DNA from: Aulosira sp. FACHB-615
GTDB taxonomy: Bacteria > Cyanobacteriota > Cyanobacteriia > Cyanobacteriales > Nostocaceae
Length of the DNA: 64,000 nucleotides
NCBI RefSeq assembly: GCF_014698045.1
Contig: NZ_JACJSE010000001.1
Coordinates: 372,001 to 436,000 of the forward strand
Direction: 5' to 3'
Made by a program: the position numbers and the translations under genes. The notes below the pieces were generated by a model. The model had not been told where the DNA came from and searched no databases. It saw nothing but the letters and a program-made list of their open reading frames with translations. Each line of letters starts with the position of its first letter. Positions within the stretch are counted from its first letter, which is position 1. This document shows, one piece after another, positions 26,882 through 36,049 of the stretch.

Positions 26882-29800
26882 TTACTGCTTAATTGGTATT
26901 TCAATCACAAACTCAGTTCCTTGGCCGGGGGTAGAATCGCAAATTAACTGACCCTTATGTTTATCTACAATCACCTGATAACTGATAGATAATCCCAACC
27001 CTGTACCACTACCAACAGGTTTTGTAGTAAAAAATGGGTCAAAGATTTTCTTCTTAACTGCTTCAGTCATCCCACAACCATTATCAGCAATGCGGACTTG
27101 CAAAGTATTTGAATCTTTTAGAGCAGTATAAATATGAATTTGGGGTTTCTTAATATTAGCTCTTGAATCATTTACAGCATCGATCGCATTACTCAAAATA
27201 TTCATAAATACCTGATTCAGTTGACCAGCATAACAACTGATTTCAGGTATTTTTGCATATTCTTTAATAACTTCTATTTCCAAAGCATCACTTTTTGCTT
27301 TAAGTCTGTGCTGTAAAATCATCAAGGTGTTATCAATACCTTCATGAACATCAACAGTCTTCATTTCTGCCTCATCCAAGCGTGAGAAGTTACGCAAACC
27401 TAAAACTATATTGCGAATACGAGAACTACCCACTTCCATAGAATCCAGAATTTTTAGCAAATCTTCAGATAAGAACTCCACATCAATTTCTGCGACTTTT
27501 GCTGTTAATATATCAGAAGGATGAGAACATTCTTGCTGATAAATATTTACTAAATCTAGCAAATCTTTGACATATTCACTAGCATGAGCAATATTGCCAT
27601 GAATAAAGTTAATTGGGTTATTAATTTCATGAGCAATTCCCGCTACCATTTGACCCAATGAAGACATTTTTTCGCTTTGAATTAATTGGGTTTGTGTGCG
27701 TTGTAGTTCTTGCAATGCTTCTTGCAGATGTTGATTTTTATTGTTTAGTTCTTGGGTTCTAGCTTCTACTTTTACTTCTAAGCTATGGTTATATTCCTCT
27801 AAGTTTTGATTTGCCTGGGCTAGATTATTGTAGAGTATGGCATTTTCTAAGGAAATAGCCGCTTGAGTAGTTAGCAGTTTTAAAACTTCAATGCGATCGC
27901 GGGTGAAGGCTCCGGTAGTTAGACTATTCTCCAGGTAAAGAATACCCAGCAATTTACCTTGATTTATAATCGGGATGCACAAGAGACTTTTAGGCTTCTG
28001 ACTGATAATGTAGCGGTCTTCTGCTAAGAAATCAACAGTCTTTGCATCATCAACTACAAATACTTCTTTGATGCGGTTAACATATTTAATCAAAGTAATC
28101 GGAATATCATTACTAGACCCCGCATAAATTGATGGTAATTCTGTAGAAATAGCTGCAAAATTCTCACTAGAACTGAGAGCTACGACCCTTAATTCTGAGT
28201 TATGATTTCCACTTAAAATCAAAGCAGATTTAGATGCTCCGGCATTTTCCATCACAACTTGCATTAATTTAGACAGCAGTTGATCCATCTCAATTTCTCC
28301 AGAGAGTGTTTGAGAAGCCTTGATCACAGAAGCTAAATCTAGTGATTCCGAAATACTTGTTTTAGAACCAAAGAAGGTTGGATAATTACTTTGCGTTGAT
28401 AGAGATTGATAAGTAGGAATCGTGATTCTGTCAGCTACTTGAAAACTCAATTTTTCTTGCTGAAGTATGGGCATAAGTAATTGAGGATAGCGTGTTGCCA
28501 AATCATCAACTTTTGCCTTTGCTCCCCAACGAACATAGCAATAATAAGCATCAGTGAGATAGGTTTGAGCGATTTTCTCTTTGCCCCATTCTAAATAGAA
28601 TCTAGCTGCTAATTCATTAGCCAGAGCTTCTTCATTGATGTACTCGTTTTGTTTAGCAAGGGAAATAGCACGATCATAAGATTCGATCGCTTCGAGATAT
28701 TTACCTGTAACGCGATGTTTTTCTGCCTCCACTAAATAAAATTTATGTAGGTAATTCATCGGGGTATGATGCGCCCAATTCTGCATTTTTTCCTGATTAG
28801 CTCTGATTCTATCCAGTAAAGAATTTTGTTCTATTGTGAGAATCTCATCATAAGTATCAAGTCGCACTAGCGAATCATAAAAATAGAAAAGAGGCATAAC
28901 TAAATTGCCAATTCCACTATCTAAATAATGTTCTGCCAACTCCAAGTTTTCAATCGCTTGGGTAAAAGATCGAAAGAGATAGCAGAGATATGCTTTATTA
29001 AAGTGTAAATATAAAAGTCCTACCCTATCTTGAGCTTGCTGATGAATTATTAGCATTTCATCCTCATTGTAAGCTTCACCAATCAAACAAGTTGCTTTTT
29101 CTTGAATCTGTAACAAATTTAAAACTGTTTGGCGATAAATATTATGCCATTTCAGTATTGTTTCTTGTTTGATTTGAGATATGGCATCACTATATTTTGA
29201 CATGTCAGATGCTAATTCATTCAATTCTTTGCCTGTGAAATACGAAGAATATGAATGGCAATAAATACAGTAGGCTGCGAATTCTAGATCCCCTGTTTGT
29301 AAGCCAACTGAATAACCTTCTAATAAAGGATTAATTATAATTTTAGTATGTTTTTTCCAATGGGCTATAGTGGCATAAAAGACTTGAATTACTTTGGATT
29401 TTAATTCTTCAGCACTAAACTTATCGATTAGGTTTACAGCTAGATTCCCAAACTCATAGCCAGAGTCAATATCTCTCATGATTCCACTCAGGATTAAGCC
29501 GTAAAGGACATAAGCATAAGCAGACAATTTAGCATTACCATATTTGAGAGATAACTCAACTTGTTTAATGACAATCATGATAAAAAGTTGAGGATATACT
29601 TGATATACCCAAGCAGATACCCCAGATAAAAGACGCATTATTACAAGTGATTCATCAGCTATCATCTCTGGTAATTCAATTAATTCTTCTATTGATTTAC
29701 CATCAAGATTTGATTTTATTTCTGCTATTGCTAATTGAATGTCTGATGAATCAGGATTTTGTGGAAATTCGACACCTAATTGTCGTAAAACAGTGAGTGC

Positions 29801-32545
29801 AGTATTAACAGCTTCCAATGCTTTATTTTGTGCGCCGTAAGCTTGAATTTTGACTTCATAGACTTTTACTTGCTCTAGCAGAGTTTTAGCTTGTGCTAAT
29901 ACCACATTAATTAATTGCTCCATCTGCTCAAATTCACCAGCTAGGTATGCTGCTTCTGCTGCGGTTTCATACAAAGCTAACGAAAGTTCATATTGTGTTT
30001 GCCAGCTATCAGATGAGAGGAGTGAGATTCCTGTTGTTAAATACTTAATTGCTGCTGCATAAGCTGTTGAGCTTAAAGCTTTACGTCCAGCCAAAAAATT
30101 CATTTGAGCTAGTTCATTACGCTGTTCCTGCTCGGTAATTAGTTCTAACGCAATATTAAATTGATTGACAATCTGAAAAATTTTATCTTCGCGCTCTGCT
30201 ACTGGGATGCTATTAAAAAGTAACAGGCCAATTTTTAAATGAGTTTCCTGCTTTTGACTTTCCGAAATTAAAGAATAAGCAGCTTGTTGCACCCTATCGT
30301 GAATAAATTTGTATTTCGGAACTGCAAAACTATTGTTGAAAAGTTCTGGAGAGTTTGTAATTTCGGGATTTTCTGCTGATTTAGAATAAGTTTGAAACAA
30401 CTTATAAACATCAGTTTGAGGTAAAATAATACCTTCATGTAAGGCTATCCATAAATCTGAGGCTGTGTCTACTACAGATTTTTCATTGACGATCGCCAGA
30501 GTTTTTAAGTCAAATTCATGTCCAATACAAGCTGCCATCTTTAATATATTCTGTGTCAATGATGGCAATTTTTCAATTTGCTGTGCCATAAAATCGACAA
30601 CATCATCAGTCAGCACTAATGCCTGTATTGCTGCCAAATCATACTGCCAATGACCTAAATCAAAGTTAAATTTAATTATGCTATCTTGGTGCAGTGACTT
30701 CAAAAACTGAGTAGTAAAAAATGGATTACCTTTGGTTTTAGCAAACACCATTTGACCCAGAGCCATAGACATTGCTTGAGGGCAATGTAAAGTATCACTA
30801 ATTAAGGTATTTAAGTGAGTTTGATGGAGAGGAGCTAGGGTAATCTGATTAATCTTTGCTCCTGCTTGCTCAATTTGTTGCAACGTTAAGCAAAAGGGAT
30901 GTGCTGGATAAACTTCGTTATCACGATATGCACCAATTAATAAAAAGTTTCCTTCTGTTGGGATAACTTTCTGGTCAGTATCATCTTCCCAAACTTCTTC
31001 CTCAAATACAGGGTTCCATAAATTATTTTTGAGTTCAGGCGTAACTACATTAGATTCTTTATTACTGGTTGGAGTTTGACTCATTAAAAGTTGGATAAAC
31101 TTCAAAGAAGCTGAGTCTGCCCATTGTAAATCATCCAAGAAAATCACTAAAGGATGTTCTTTAATGCTGAATACTTGGACAAATCTTTGAAATAACAAAT
31201 TAAATCGATTCTGAGCAGCAGTTCCAGAAAGTTCTGTAACGGCTGGCTGTTGACCAATAATTTGTTCTAGAGCCGGAATTACATCGATAATTACCTGGGC
31301 TTGTTCACCTAATACTGCCAGAATTTTGTCTTTCCATCGGCGAATTTGACTATCAGTTTCTACTAAGATTTGTCCTATCAAATCTTGAAAAGCTTGGACT
31401 AATGCTGATAAGGGAACATCTCGTTGGAATTGATCAAATTTACCTTTGATGAAATAACTATGCTGTCTAGCAATTGGTTTATGTACTTCATTGACTACGG
31501 CGGTTTTACCAATTCCAGAAAAACCAGCGACGAGAATCATTTCTGTAGTACCTTTAGCAACTCGCTCAAAGGCTGCAAGTAAGGTAGCAACTTCTTTCTC
31601 ACGTCCATAGAGTTTTTCGGGGATGAGAAAACGGTCAGAAACATCTTTAGTTGCTAACTCAAAGGTGGCTATATTACCGCTTGTTTGCCATTGCTGATAG
31701 CAAAGTTCTAAGTCATACTTGAGTCCGTACGCACTTTGATAGCGGTCTTCAGCATTTTTAGCCATTAATTTGTTGATAATGGCTGATAAAATTGGCGGAT
31801 GATTGGGATTAATTTGATGTAAGCTTGGTGGTTGTTTCGCAATATGGGCGTGAACCAACTCCATCGCTTCAGTGTTGTTGAAGGGTAACTGTCCGGTGAG
31901 AAGTTCAAAAAAGGTGACACCTAAAGAGTAAAAATCACTGCGGTAATCAATCCCACGGTTCATTCTACCTGTTTGTTCAGGAGAGATATAAGCTAGTGTT
32001 CCTTCTAGTACGTTGGGGTTTGTCAGGTATTGAACTTCTCTTGGTAGGAGGGTAGCAATACTGAAGTCAATAACTTTGATTTCTAAAGTCTGGGGATGAA
32101 TCAGTATATTTGCGGGTTTAATGTCTTTATGAATGATGCGATGACGATGTAAACCTTCTAAAATAGATGCGATCGCAATAGCAATAGGAAAAAATTCTTG
32201 TAGGGTAATCCCAAACTCTTGTGTAGCCTTATTATATCTGCCCCAATCTTTGAGCGATAGGCCGCCAAAGTCCTCCATGATTAAGGCATAGCGATTGCGA
32301 TAGTTCTCTAAACAAAGATGCTTGATTATTCCTGGTAAATTCAGATCCTTCGTGATTGTATATTGATTCCGAAATTGAGCAATTTCACTGAAGGTAGGAT
32401 ATTCATTTCGGATCAGTTTAATTACTACTGGTTGTTTGTTTTGTTCTTGAATTCCTCGATAAACTAGGGTCTTGCTACCACCATAGATTTGTTCTAAAAT
32501 TCGATAACCAGCCAAAGAGAACACTTTATCAGATAATGCTAACAT
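26882..32545 (-). CDS. Ser/Thr kinase - ATPase - GAF - histidine kinase (HstK type)
   Basis: A 1887-residue cytosolic signalling protein. In order: a Hanks kinase (~1-285; lysine in VVIKL, catalytic loop HKDIKPAN, with DFS in place of DFG); an AAA/STAND-like ATPase with Walker A GFSGIGKT near 340 and LVIFLDDLQWAD; a long helical, TPR-like region (~760-1390); a GAF domain (~1430-1590); a coiled coil; a histidine-kinase core with HEINNP near 1635; and ATP-binding boxes NILSNAIDAV, DNGCGM and GTGLGLSIS. No receiver domain is attached. In published Nostoc sesquiterpene clusters a kinase of this kind lies beside the synthase and P450, so it may sense or control the product, though here it is convergent with them. 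Confidence 0.93.
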   Translation of the reverse strand: MLALSDKVFSLAGYRILEQIYGGSKTLVYRGIQEQNKQPVVIKLIRNEYPTFSEIAQFRNQYTITKDLNLPGIIKHLCLENYRNRYALIMEDFGGLSLKDWGRYNKATQEFGITLQEFFPIAIAIASILEGLHRHRIIHKDIKPANILIHPQTLEIKVIDFSIATLLPREVQYLTNPNVLEGTLAYISPEQTGRMNRGIDYRSDFYSLGVTFFELLTGQLPFNNTEAMELVHAHIAKQPPSLHQINPNHPPILSAIINKLMAKNAEDRYQSAYGLKYDLELCYQQWQTSGNIATFELATKDVSDRFLIPEKLYGREKEVATLLAAFERVAKGTTEMILVAGFSGIGKTAVVNEVHKPIARQHSYFIKGKFDQFQRDVPLSALVQAFQDLIGQILVETDSQIRRWKDKILAVLGEQAQVIIDVIPALEQIIGQQPAVTELSGTAAQNRFNLLFQRFVQVFSIKEHPLVIFLDDLQWADSASLKFIQLLMSQTPTSNKESNVVTPELKNNLWNPVFEEEVWEDDTDQKVIPTEGNFLLIGAYRDNEVYPAHPFCLTLQQIEQAGAKINQITLAPLHQTHLNTLISDTLHCPQAMSMALGQMVFAKTKGNPFFTTQFLKSLHQDSIIKFNFDLGHWQYDLAAIQALVLTDDVVDFMAQQIEKLPSLTQNILKMAACIGHEFDLKTLAIVNEKSVVDTASDLWIALHEGIILPQTDVYKLFQTYSKSAENPEITNSPELFNNSFAVPKYKFIHDRVQQAAYSLISESQKQETHLKIGLLLFNSIPVAEREDKIFQIVNQFNIALELITEQEQRNELAQMNFLAGRKALSSTAYAAAIKYLTTGISLLSSDSWQTQYELSLALYETAAEAAYLAGEFEQMEQLINVVLAQAKTLLEQVKVYEVKIQAYGAQNKALEAVNTALTVLRQLGVEFPQNPDSSDIQLAIAEIKSNLDGKSIEELIELPEMIADESLVIMRLLSGVSAWVYQVYPQLFIMIVIKQVELSLKYGNAKLSAYAYVLYGLILSGIMRDIDSGYEFGNLAVNLIDKFSAEELKSKVIQVFYATIAHWKKHTKIIINPLLEGYSVGLQTGDLEFAAYCIYCHSYSSYFTGKELNELASDMSKYSDAISQIKQETILKWHNIYRQTVLNLLQIQEKATCLIGEAYNEDEMLIIHQQAQDRVGLLYLHFNKAYLCYLFRSFTQAIENLELAEHYLDSGIGNLVMPLFYFYDSLVRLDTYDEILTIEQNSLLDRIRANQEKMQNWAHHTPMNYLHKFYLVEAEKHRVTGKYLEAIESYDRAISLAKQNEYINEEALANELAARFYLEWGKEKIAQTYLTDAYYCYVRWGAKAKVDDLATRYPQLLMPILQQEKLSFQVADRITIPTYQSLSTQSNYPTFFGSKTSISESLDLASVIKASQTLSGEIEMDQLLSKLMQVVMENAGASKSALILSGNHNSELRVVALSSSENFAAISTELPSIYAGSSNDIPITLIKYVNRIKEVFVVDDAKTVDFLAEDRYIISQKPKSLLCIPIINQGKLLGILYLENSLTTGAFTRDRIEVLKLLTTQAAISLENAILYNNLAQANQNLEEYNHSLEVKVEARTQELNNKNQHLQEALQELQRTQTQLIQSEKMSSLGQMVAGIAHEINNPINFIHGNIAHASEYVKDLLDLVNIYQQECSHPSDILTAKVAEIDVEFLSEDLLKILDSMEVGSSRIRNIVLGLRNFSRLDEAEMKTVDVHEGIDNTLMILQHRLKAKSDALEIEVIKEYAKIPEISCYAGQLNQVFMNILSNAIDAVNDSRANIKKPQIHIYTALKDSNTLQVRIADNGCGMTEAVKKKIFDPFFTTKPVGSGTGLGLSISYQVIVDKHKGQLICDSTPGQGTEFVIEIPIKQ

Positions 32546-33070
32546 CGCAATTATAGTCGAAGTATTTTAACTGCGCTTAGTATTCCCTTAAATTTGCCTT
32601 GTTTAACATCAACATATTTTTTTAGCAATTATACTGCGTTTCTCTTCTTTCCAACATTTTAGGTTTCATCTAACGATATTATGAGAATATTTATCAAGTA
32701 CGAAGCTGTGTAAAGCTCTGTGAGAAACACCTTAATCTAAGGAGACTTTATTTAATCTCTTATCTGATTTTCCGGGAAGGTGGGAACTAAAACTATTTTA
32801 TAAATTCAGCGCAAGTATCAGACAGGCTATCATATCAGTTTGAACCAGTATTCATATTTGATTATTACAAAAATTCAGTATCTTTAAGGTGAGCATTCAC
32901 TAATATATTGTAGGTTGATCGAGATTTTTACTGAAAATGCCCACCCTACTTATCCAGGACTTACGCAAAAATTCCCGAAAAGCTTAATTTATCAAACCGC
33001 CAAGCCGCCAAGAACGCCAAGAAATCGTAGAGTCTGCGTAAGTCCTAATTATCTCAAGCTCTACAGTAGT
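32546..33070. other. Intergenic region with MITE-like element
   Basis: Upstream region of the giant kinase. No gene found. A family A MITE-like element lies at 32956-33046, just beyond the MAPEG gene stop. Confidence 0.6.
32956..33046. mobile_element. MITE-like element, family A copy 2
   Basis: Inverted ends AGGACTTACGCA and TGCGTAAGTCCT, 91 bases. The interior includes the CCGCCAAGAACGCCAAG repeat also found near 9265. It ends about 25 bases downstream of the MAPEG stop codon and could form a hairpin in that transcript. Confidence 0.75.
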
Positions 33071-33463
33071 TTATGGCTTCACCAAAGCGAGAATGATACC
33101 AATTAACGAACCTAAAAGCAGCACCATTCCACTCATAGTAGTAATGGCAAAACCAATCATTCGTTTTTCTGCGGCCTGATAGTATCCCCAAGCGTAGACA
33201 ATACGGCCTATGAGCCAAATAGCACCAATTACTGCCCCCCATAATGGGTTGATGTAAACAGAAAACAACCATAAGCCAGGGAGAAATAAAATAGTTTGTT
33301 CTAGAGTATTTTGCTGAACTCTTAGTACTCTTTCAAAATTGGGGTCGCCTGTCATTTGGGGAGGCATAACTTTATATTTTGCCCTAGCTCGACCGACATT
33401 AATTGTGATAACTGAGTACAGCAGTAATGTTAAAGCAGTGATCAGACTAGTCCAAGGTGACAT
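33071..33463 (-). CDS. MAPEG family membrane protein
   Basis: A 130-residue protein with four predicted membrane helices. The MAPEG signature region reads RVLRVQQNTLEQTILFLPGLWLF, followed by INPLWGAVIGAIWLIGRIVYAWGYY. The family includes microsomal glutathione transferases and eicosanoid enzymes; bacterial members may conjugate glutathione to lipophilic electrophiles or have other roles. I chose the ATG at 33461-33463 because GAGGA lies seven bases before it. It is monocistronic and transcribed away from nuiA. Confidence 0.88.
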   Translation of the reverse strand: MSPWTSLITALTLLLYSVITINVGRARAKYKVMPPQMTGDPNFERVLRVQQNTLEQTILFLPGLWLFSVYINPLWGAVIGAIWLIGRIVYAWGYYQAAEKRMIGFAITTMSGMVLLLGSLIGIILALVKP

Positions 33464-33654
33464 ATTCAAATCCTCATCGCTCATCAAAGTATAATTCTTA
33501 CCTATGCTTTAGGAACAGCCGCCGGGAAACTCAATATGTTGATATAAAAATTGAGCGATCGCACCAGTTCTTAGAATAGTGTTAAAATTTGAGAAAAATT
33601 TTATAGATATGTTTTAATTTCTAAGGTTTAATTTATTTTTACTTGCCCAAGTAT

Positions 33655-34056
33655 ATGACTAATCATGTTATGCAGAAGCTCCAGCAAAATTCTCATAGTT
33701 TGCTGATGATGAGTGAATCAGAATCTCCCTTTGAAGTGTTTTTTTGGTCTGGAGAAGGTCAAGAGAGTTTAACTAATCAAAAACTTCTTCAGCTAACAAA
33801 TCATCCCGCAGAAACGCCCATAGAAATAGTAGAACTAGATTATTTTTTTCGTAACTTAGCTGAAGAAAAAGAATGGCACGATGAAATTCAAAGACAAGAT
33901 GTACAGAAATTTAAATCCTTAGTTCAAACACTCAAGGAAAATCTCTCAGATATCAAAGTTTATCGTTTAGGGAGGATAGATATTGATGTCTATATTTTTG
34001 GTAAAACTCCTGCTGGTGATTTAGCAGGAATTTCGACAAAAGTTATTGAAACCTAA
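33655..34056 (+). CDS. nuiA: Nuclease A inhibitor NuiA-like protein
   Basis: A 133-residue cytosolic protein closely resembling Anabaena NuiA along its whole length: LLMMSESESPFEVFFW near the start, ELDYFFRNL, VYRLGRIDIDVYIFGKTPAGDLAGISTKV and a Glu-Thr C-terminus. In the known NucA/NuiA complex the C-terminal region plugs the nuclease active site and a threonine there contacts the metal; that region is kept. It has no signal peptide, consistent with protecting the cell from nuclease that has not yet been exported. The ATG at 33655 fits the NuiA N-terminus better than the upstream TTG. nucA lies convergent, 368 bases away. Confidence 0.93.
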   Translation: MTNHVMQKLQQNSHSLLMMSESESPFEVFFWSGEGQESLTNQKLLQLTNHPAETPIEIVELDYFFRNLAEEKEWHDEIQRQDVQKFKSLVQTLKENLSDIKVYRLGRIDIDVYIFGKTPAGDLAGISTKVIET

Positions 34057-34424
34057 TCTAGTACAACAAGGCAAAAGTAAAAAGGCAAAAGGAAAAAGAA
34101 AGAATAACGATACCACAAGCCTTTTAGCAATTCCAGATAGTCTGTTTATTTACGCCGACCTGTACTAGGTATAACTCGTAGGGTTGAACAAACTTCGCTA
34201 ATGGTAAAAACCAAAATCATTATGTAGAGACGTTAGATGTAACGTCTCTACTCCACTAATATACTTCCGTTTTTTTGCGTAAGTCCTATAACTATAGGAC
34301 TCATAGTTGATTTGGGAAAAAAATCAGTACACCCAGCGCAGGCTTCTTTCCTACTCCCTACTCCCCATTCCCTACTCCCTGCTTACACAACTAGATTCAG
34401 GAATCAAACCCTATTCCTATATTT
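34057..34424. other. Region between convergent nuiA and nucA
   Basis: No gene. It contains the hairpin 34225-34250, a lone family A MITE end (34274-34287) merging into a short palindrome (34282-34301), and a CCCTACTCCC-type repeat near 34350-34380. Confidence 0.65.
34225..34250. terminator. Hairpin between nuiA and nucA
   Basis: An 11-base perfect stem TAGAGACGTTA / TAACGTCTCTA with a GATG loop. Lying between two convergent genes, it can act on both strands. The 'gagacgtt' hairpin is also a common interspersed Nostoc repeat, so termination is a possible rather than certain role. Confidence 0.6.
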
Positions 34425-35270
34425 TTATAAATTATCTACTCTAGCCTCAATCGTACTTTGAATAGAGGTAGAAACTTGAGAAAGGAAATCGTACCCAGTT
34501 CTTGATTCCAAAGTATCAACACTCACTCTATAGTTTCTCCAATTTGCGTTTCTGACACCTTGTACATTGGGTATATCAACAGCAATTACCCTAGTAGCAT
34601 TAGTTACGCCACTAACTCCTAAACCTGGTCTGTCTAAAACTACAATAACTTTCCAAGTTCTGGCGGGAACCGTGACGCGACCATTATCAATAGTAGTGCG
34701 ACTACCGTTTGATCCTGATCCACCAGTGCCGTAACCGCCAGAAATAATGTAAAGTTCTTTACCTTGAGCCACTAAACTTCTAGAATAATCTTCCAAATTT
34801 GCCCAGACACCCTGATTATTATCAGGAGCTTGAGGAATGATATTTGTCATTAAGAAGGTAGCAGAATTATTGGCAATTGTATTAGTTCTATCAGCAGAAG
34901 GAGCCATGTGTCCTCTGTCAAAGCCGCTACCTGTGTAACTAGTAGTAGTAACTCGATAACACCCAGAAGGTAAGGTAGTATCTGCACGGAAATCATCTTG
35001 GCGTGGCGCACTTCCTAACCATGATGAGTTTAATTGCCAACTTACCCAATTAGGGATTCCTTTGGCACAATTATGTGAGGTTGCATACTGAGGTTTAACT
35101 AATAAACGATTGGAAGTACTAGTAGTAGCACCACTAGGATTTCCCATTGTTAAATGAACACTGACTGAGCTTTGAGCAGTAAGTGGCTTTTGGGAGCTAT
35201 TAAAGATAGCGAAAAACACTGCTGGTAAAGCAACAGGTAGAATCAGTTTAGCAAATTTAGACTTTTTCAT
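34425..35270 (-). CDS. nucA: Secreted DNA/RNA non-specific endonuclease NucA
   Basis: A 281-residue nuclease of the beta-beta-alpha-metal (Serratia/NucA) family. A signal peptide is visible (KKSKFAKLILPVALPAVFF, ending near AQSS). The active-site motif DRGHMAPSADR, with the catalytic His, is near residue 118, followed by FLMTNIIPQAPDNNQGVW with the metal-binding Asn. The sequence matches Anabaena NucA over nearly the whole length. The enzyme cuts DNA and RNA without sequence preference, needing Mg or Mn, and is exported. Its inhibitor NuiA is encoded nearby on the opposite strand. Confidence 0.95.
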   Translation of the reverse strand: MKKSKFAKLILPVALPAVFFAIFNSSQKPLTAQSSVSVHLTMGNPSGATTSTSNRLLVKPQYATSHNCAKGIPNWVSWQLNSSWLGSAPRQDDFRADTTLPSGCYRVTTTSYTGSGFDRGHMAPSADRTNTIANNSATFLMTNIIPQAPDNNQGVWANLEDYSRSLVAQGKELYIISGGYGTGGSGSNGSRTTIDNGRVTVPARTWKVIVVLDRPGLGVSGVTNATRVIAVDIPNVQGVRNANWRNYRVSVDTLESRTGYDFLSQVSTSIQSTIEARVDNL

Positions 35271-36049
35271 TTGTGGTTATTTTTTTAGGCAGAACAAAAT
35301 GATTTCTGTAGTCAATACAGAAATAAAAGAAGAGTTAGCGACTGAAATATAAATCCGGTTTAATAAGGAGAGATGAAAAAACCGTAAACCGGACATTAAT
35401 ATTTGGTAATGATTAGTGCTAAATATAAGTACAATTTCTGAGCAGTAATTTCCGCAGGAGTAGGTTGTAAAAAGAATAAATCATACCAAGTTGCAATCAA
35501 AGATAGTAATTTGGGCTGGGAGTAGGGAGTAGGAATACTATTTCTGAACGCAACTTATACCAATTTGAAAGAAGAATGCGACAGATAGAAATCAGGAAAG
35601 TCTTACTGGAGCTAGATTTCTTAATTGCGTTAGCGAGGAACGAGCGTCGCGTCATTGCGAATTGCGAATTGGTATAAATTTCCAGGCTCATAGCCAAAGT
35701 CCACGCTTTATGGACTGTCAGACATTTTTGCTTGAGTCATCTGAATATGACTTGCGCTATGAGACTCGGAATTGATTCCGAGGTGGGACTCAACTAACAT
35801 TTATTTGTGTGTACACCATAACGCGATGTGCAACTTATTCTTGAAACCCCTCTCCAAACCTCTCACGCCAGTCGCTACAACGGAGGGAACCTCCGCAACG
35901 CGCTGGCTCCCCGAAGCGGAGAGAGGCTTTGAATCTTGCTCCCCTTCCCTTGTAGGGAAGGGGTTGGGGGTTAGGTTTGAGAGAAAGTTGCACACGGCGT
36001 ACCATAAGCTTTTTAACTCTCGCCTTCTTCCAGGAAATGAGGGGAAGTG
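35271..36049. other. Repeat-rich intergenic region
   Basis: About 780 bases between nucA and the hybrid kinase. A GGGAGTAGGGAGTAGGA repeat is near 35518-35535 and GAATTGCGAATTGGTATAAA near 35655. A composite element at about 35843-35985 combines CGCTACAACGGAGGGAACC, CAACGCGCTGGCTCCCCGA and an inverted CTTCCCTTGTAGGGAAG block. ORFs overlapping it come from the repeats and were not accepted. Confidence 0.65.
35843..35985. repeat. Composite interspersed repeat
   Basis: It begins with CCCCTCTCCAAACCTCTC, contains the short inverted block CCTTCCCTTGTAGGGAAGG near 35944-35962 and ends in GGGTTGGGGGTTAGG. GC content is higher than in the flanks. Related wording (GCTACAAC, CAACGCGCTG) recurs near 57249-57284, so it belongs to a family of dispersed elements without coding capacity. 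Confidence 0.6.
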
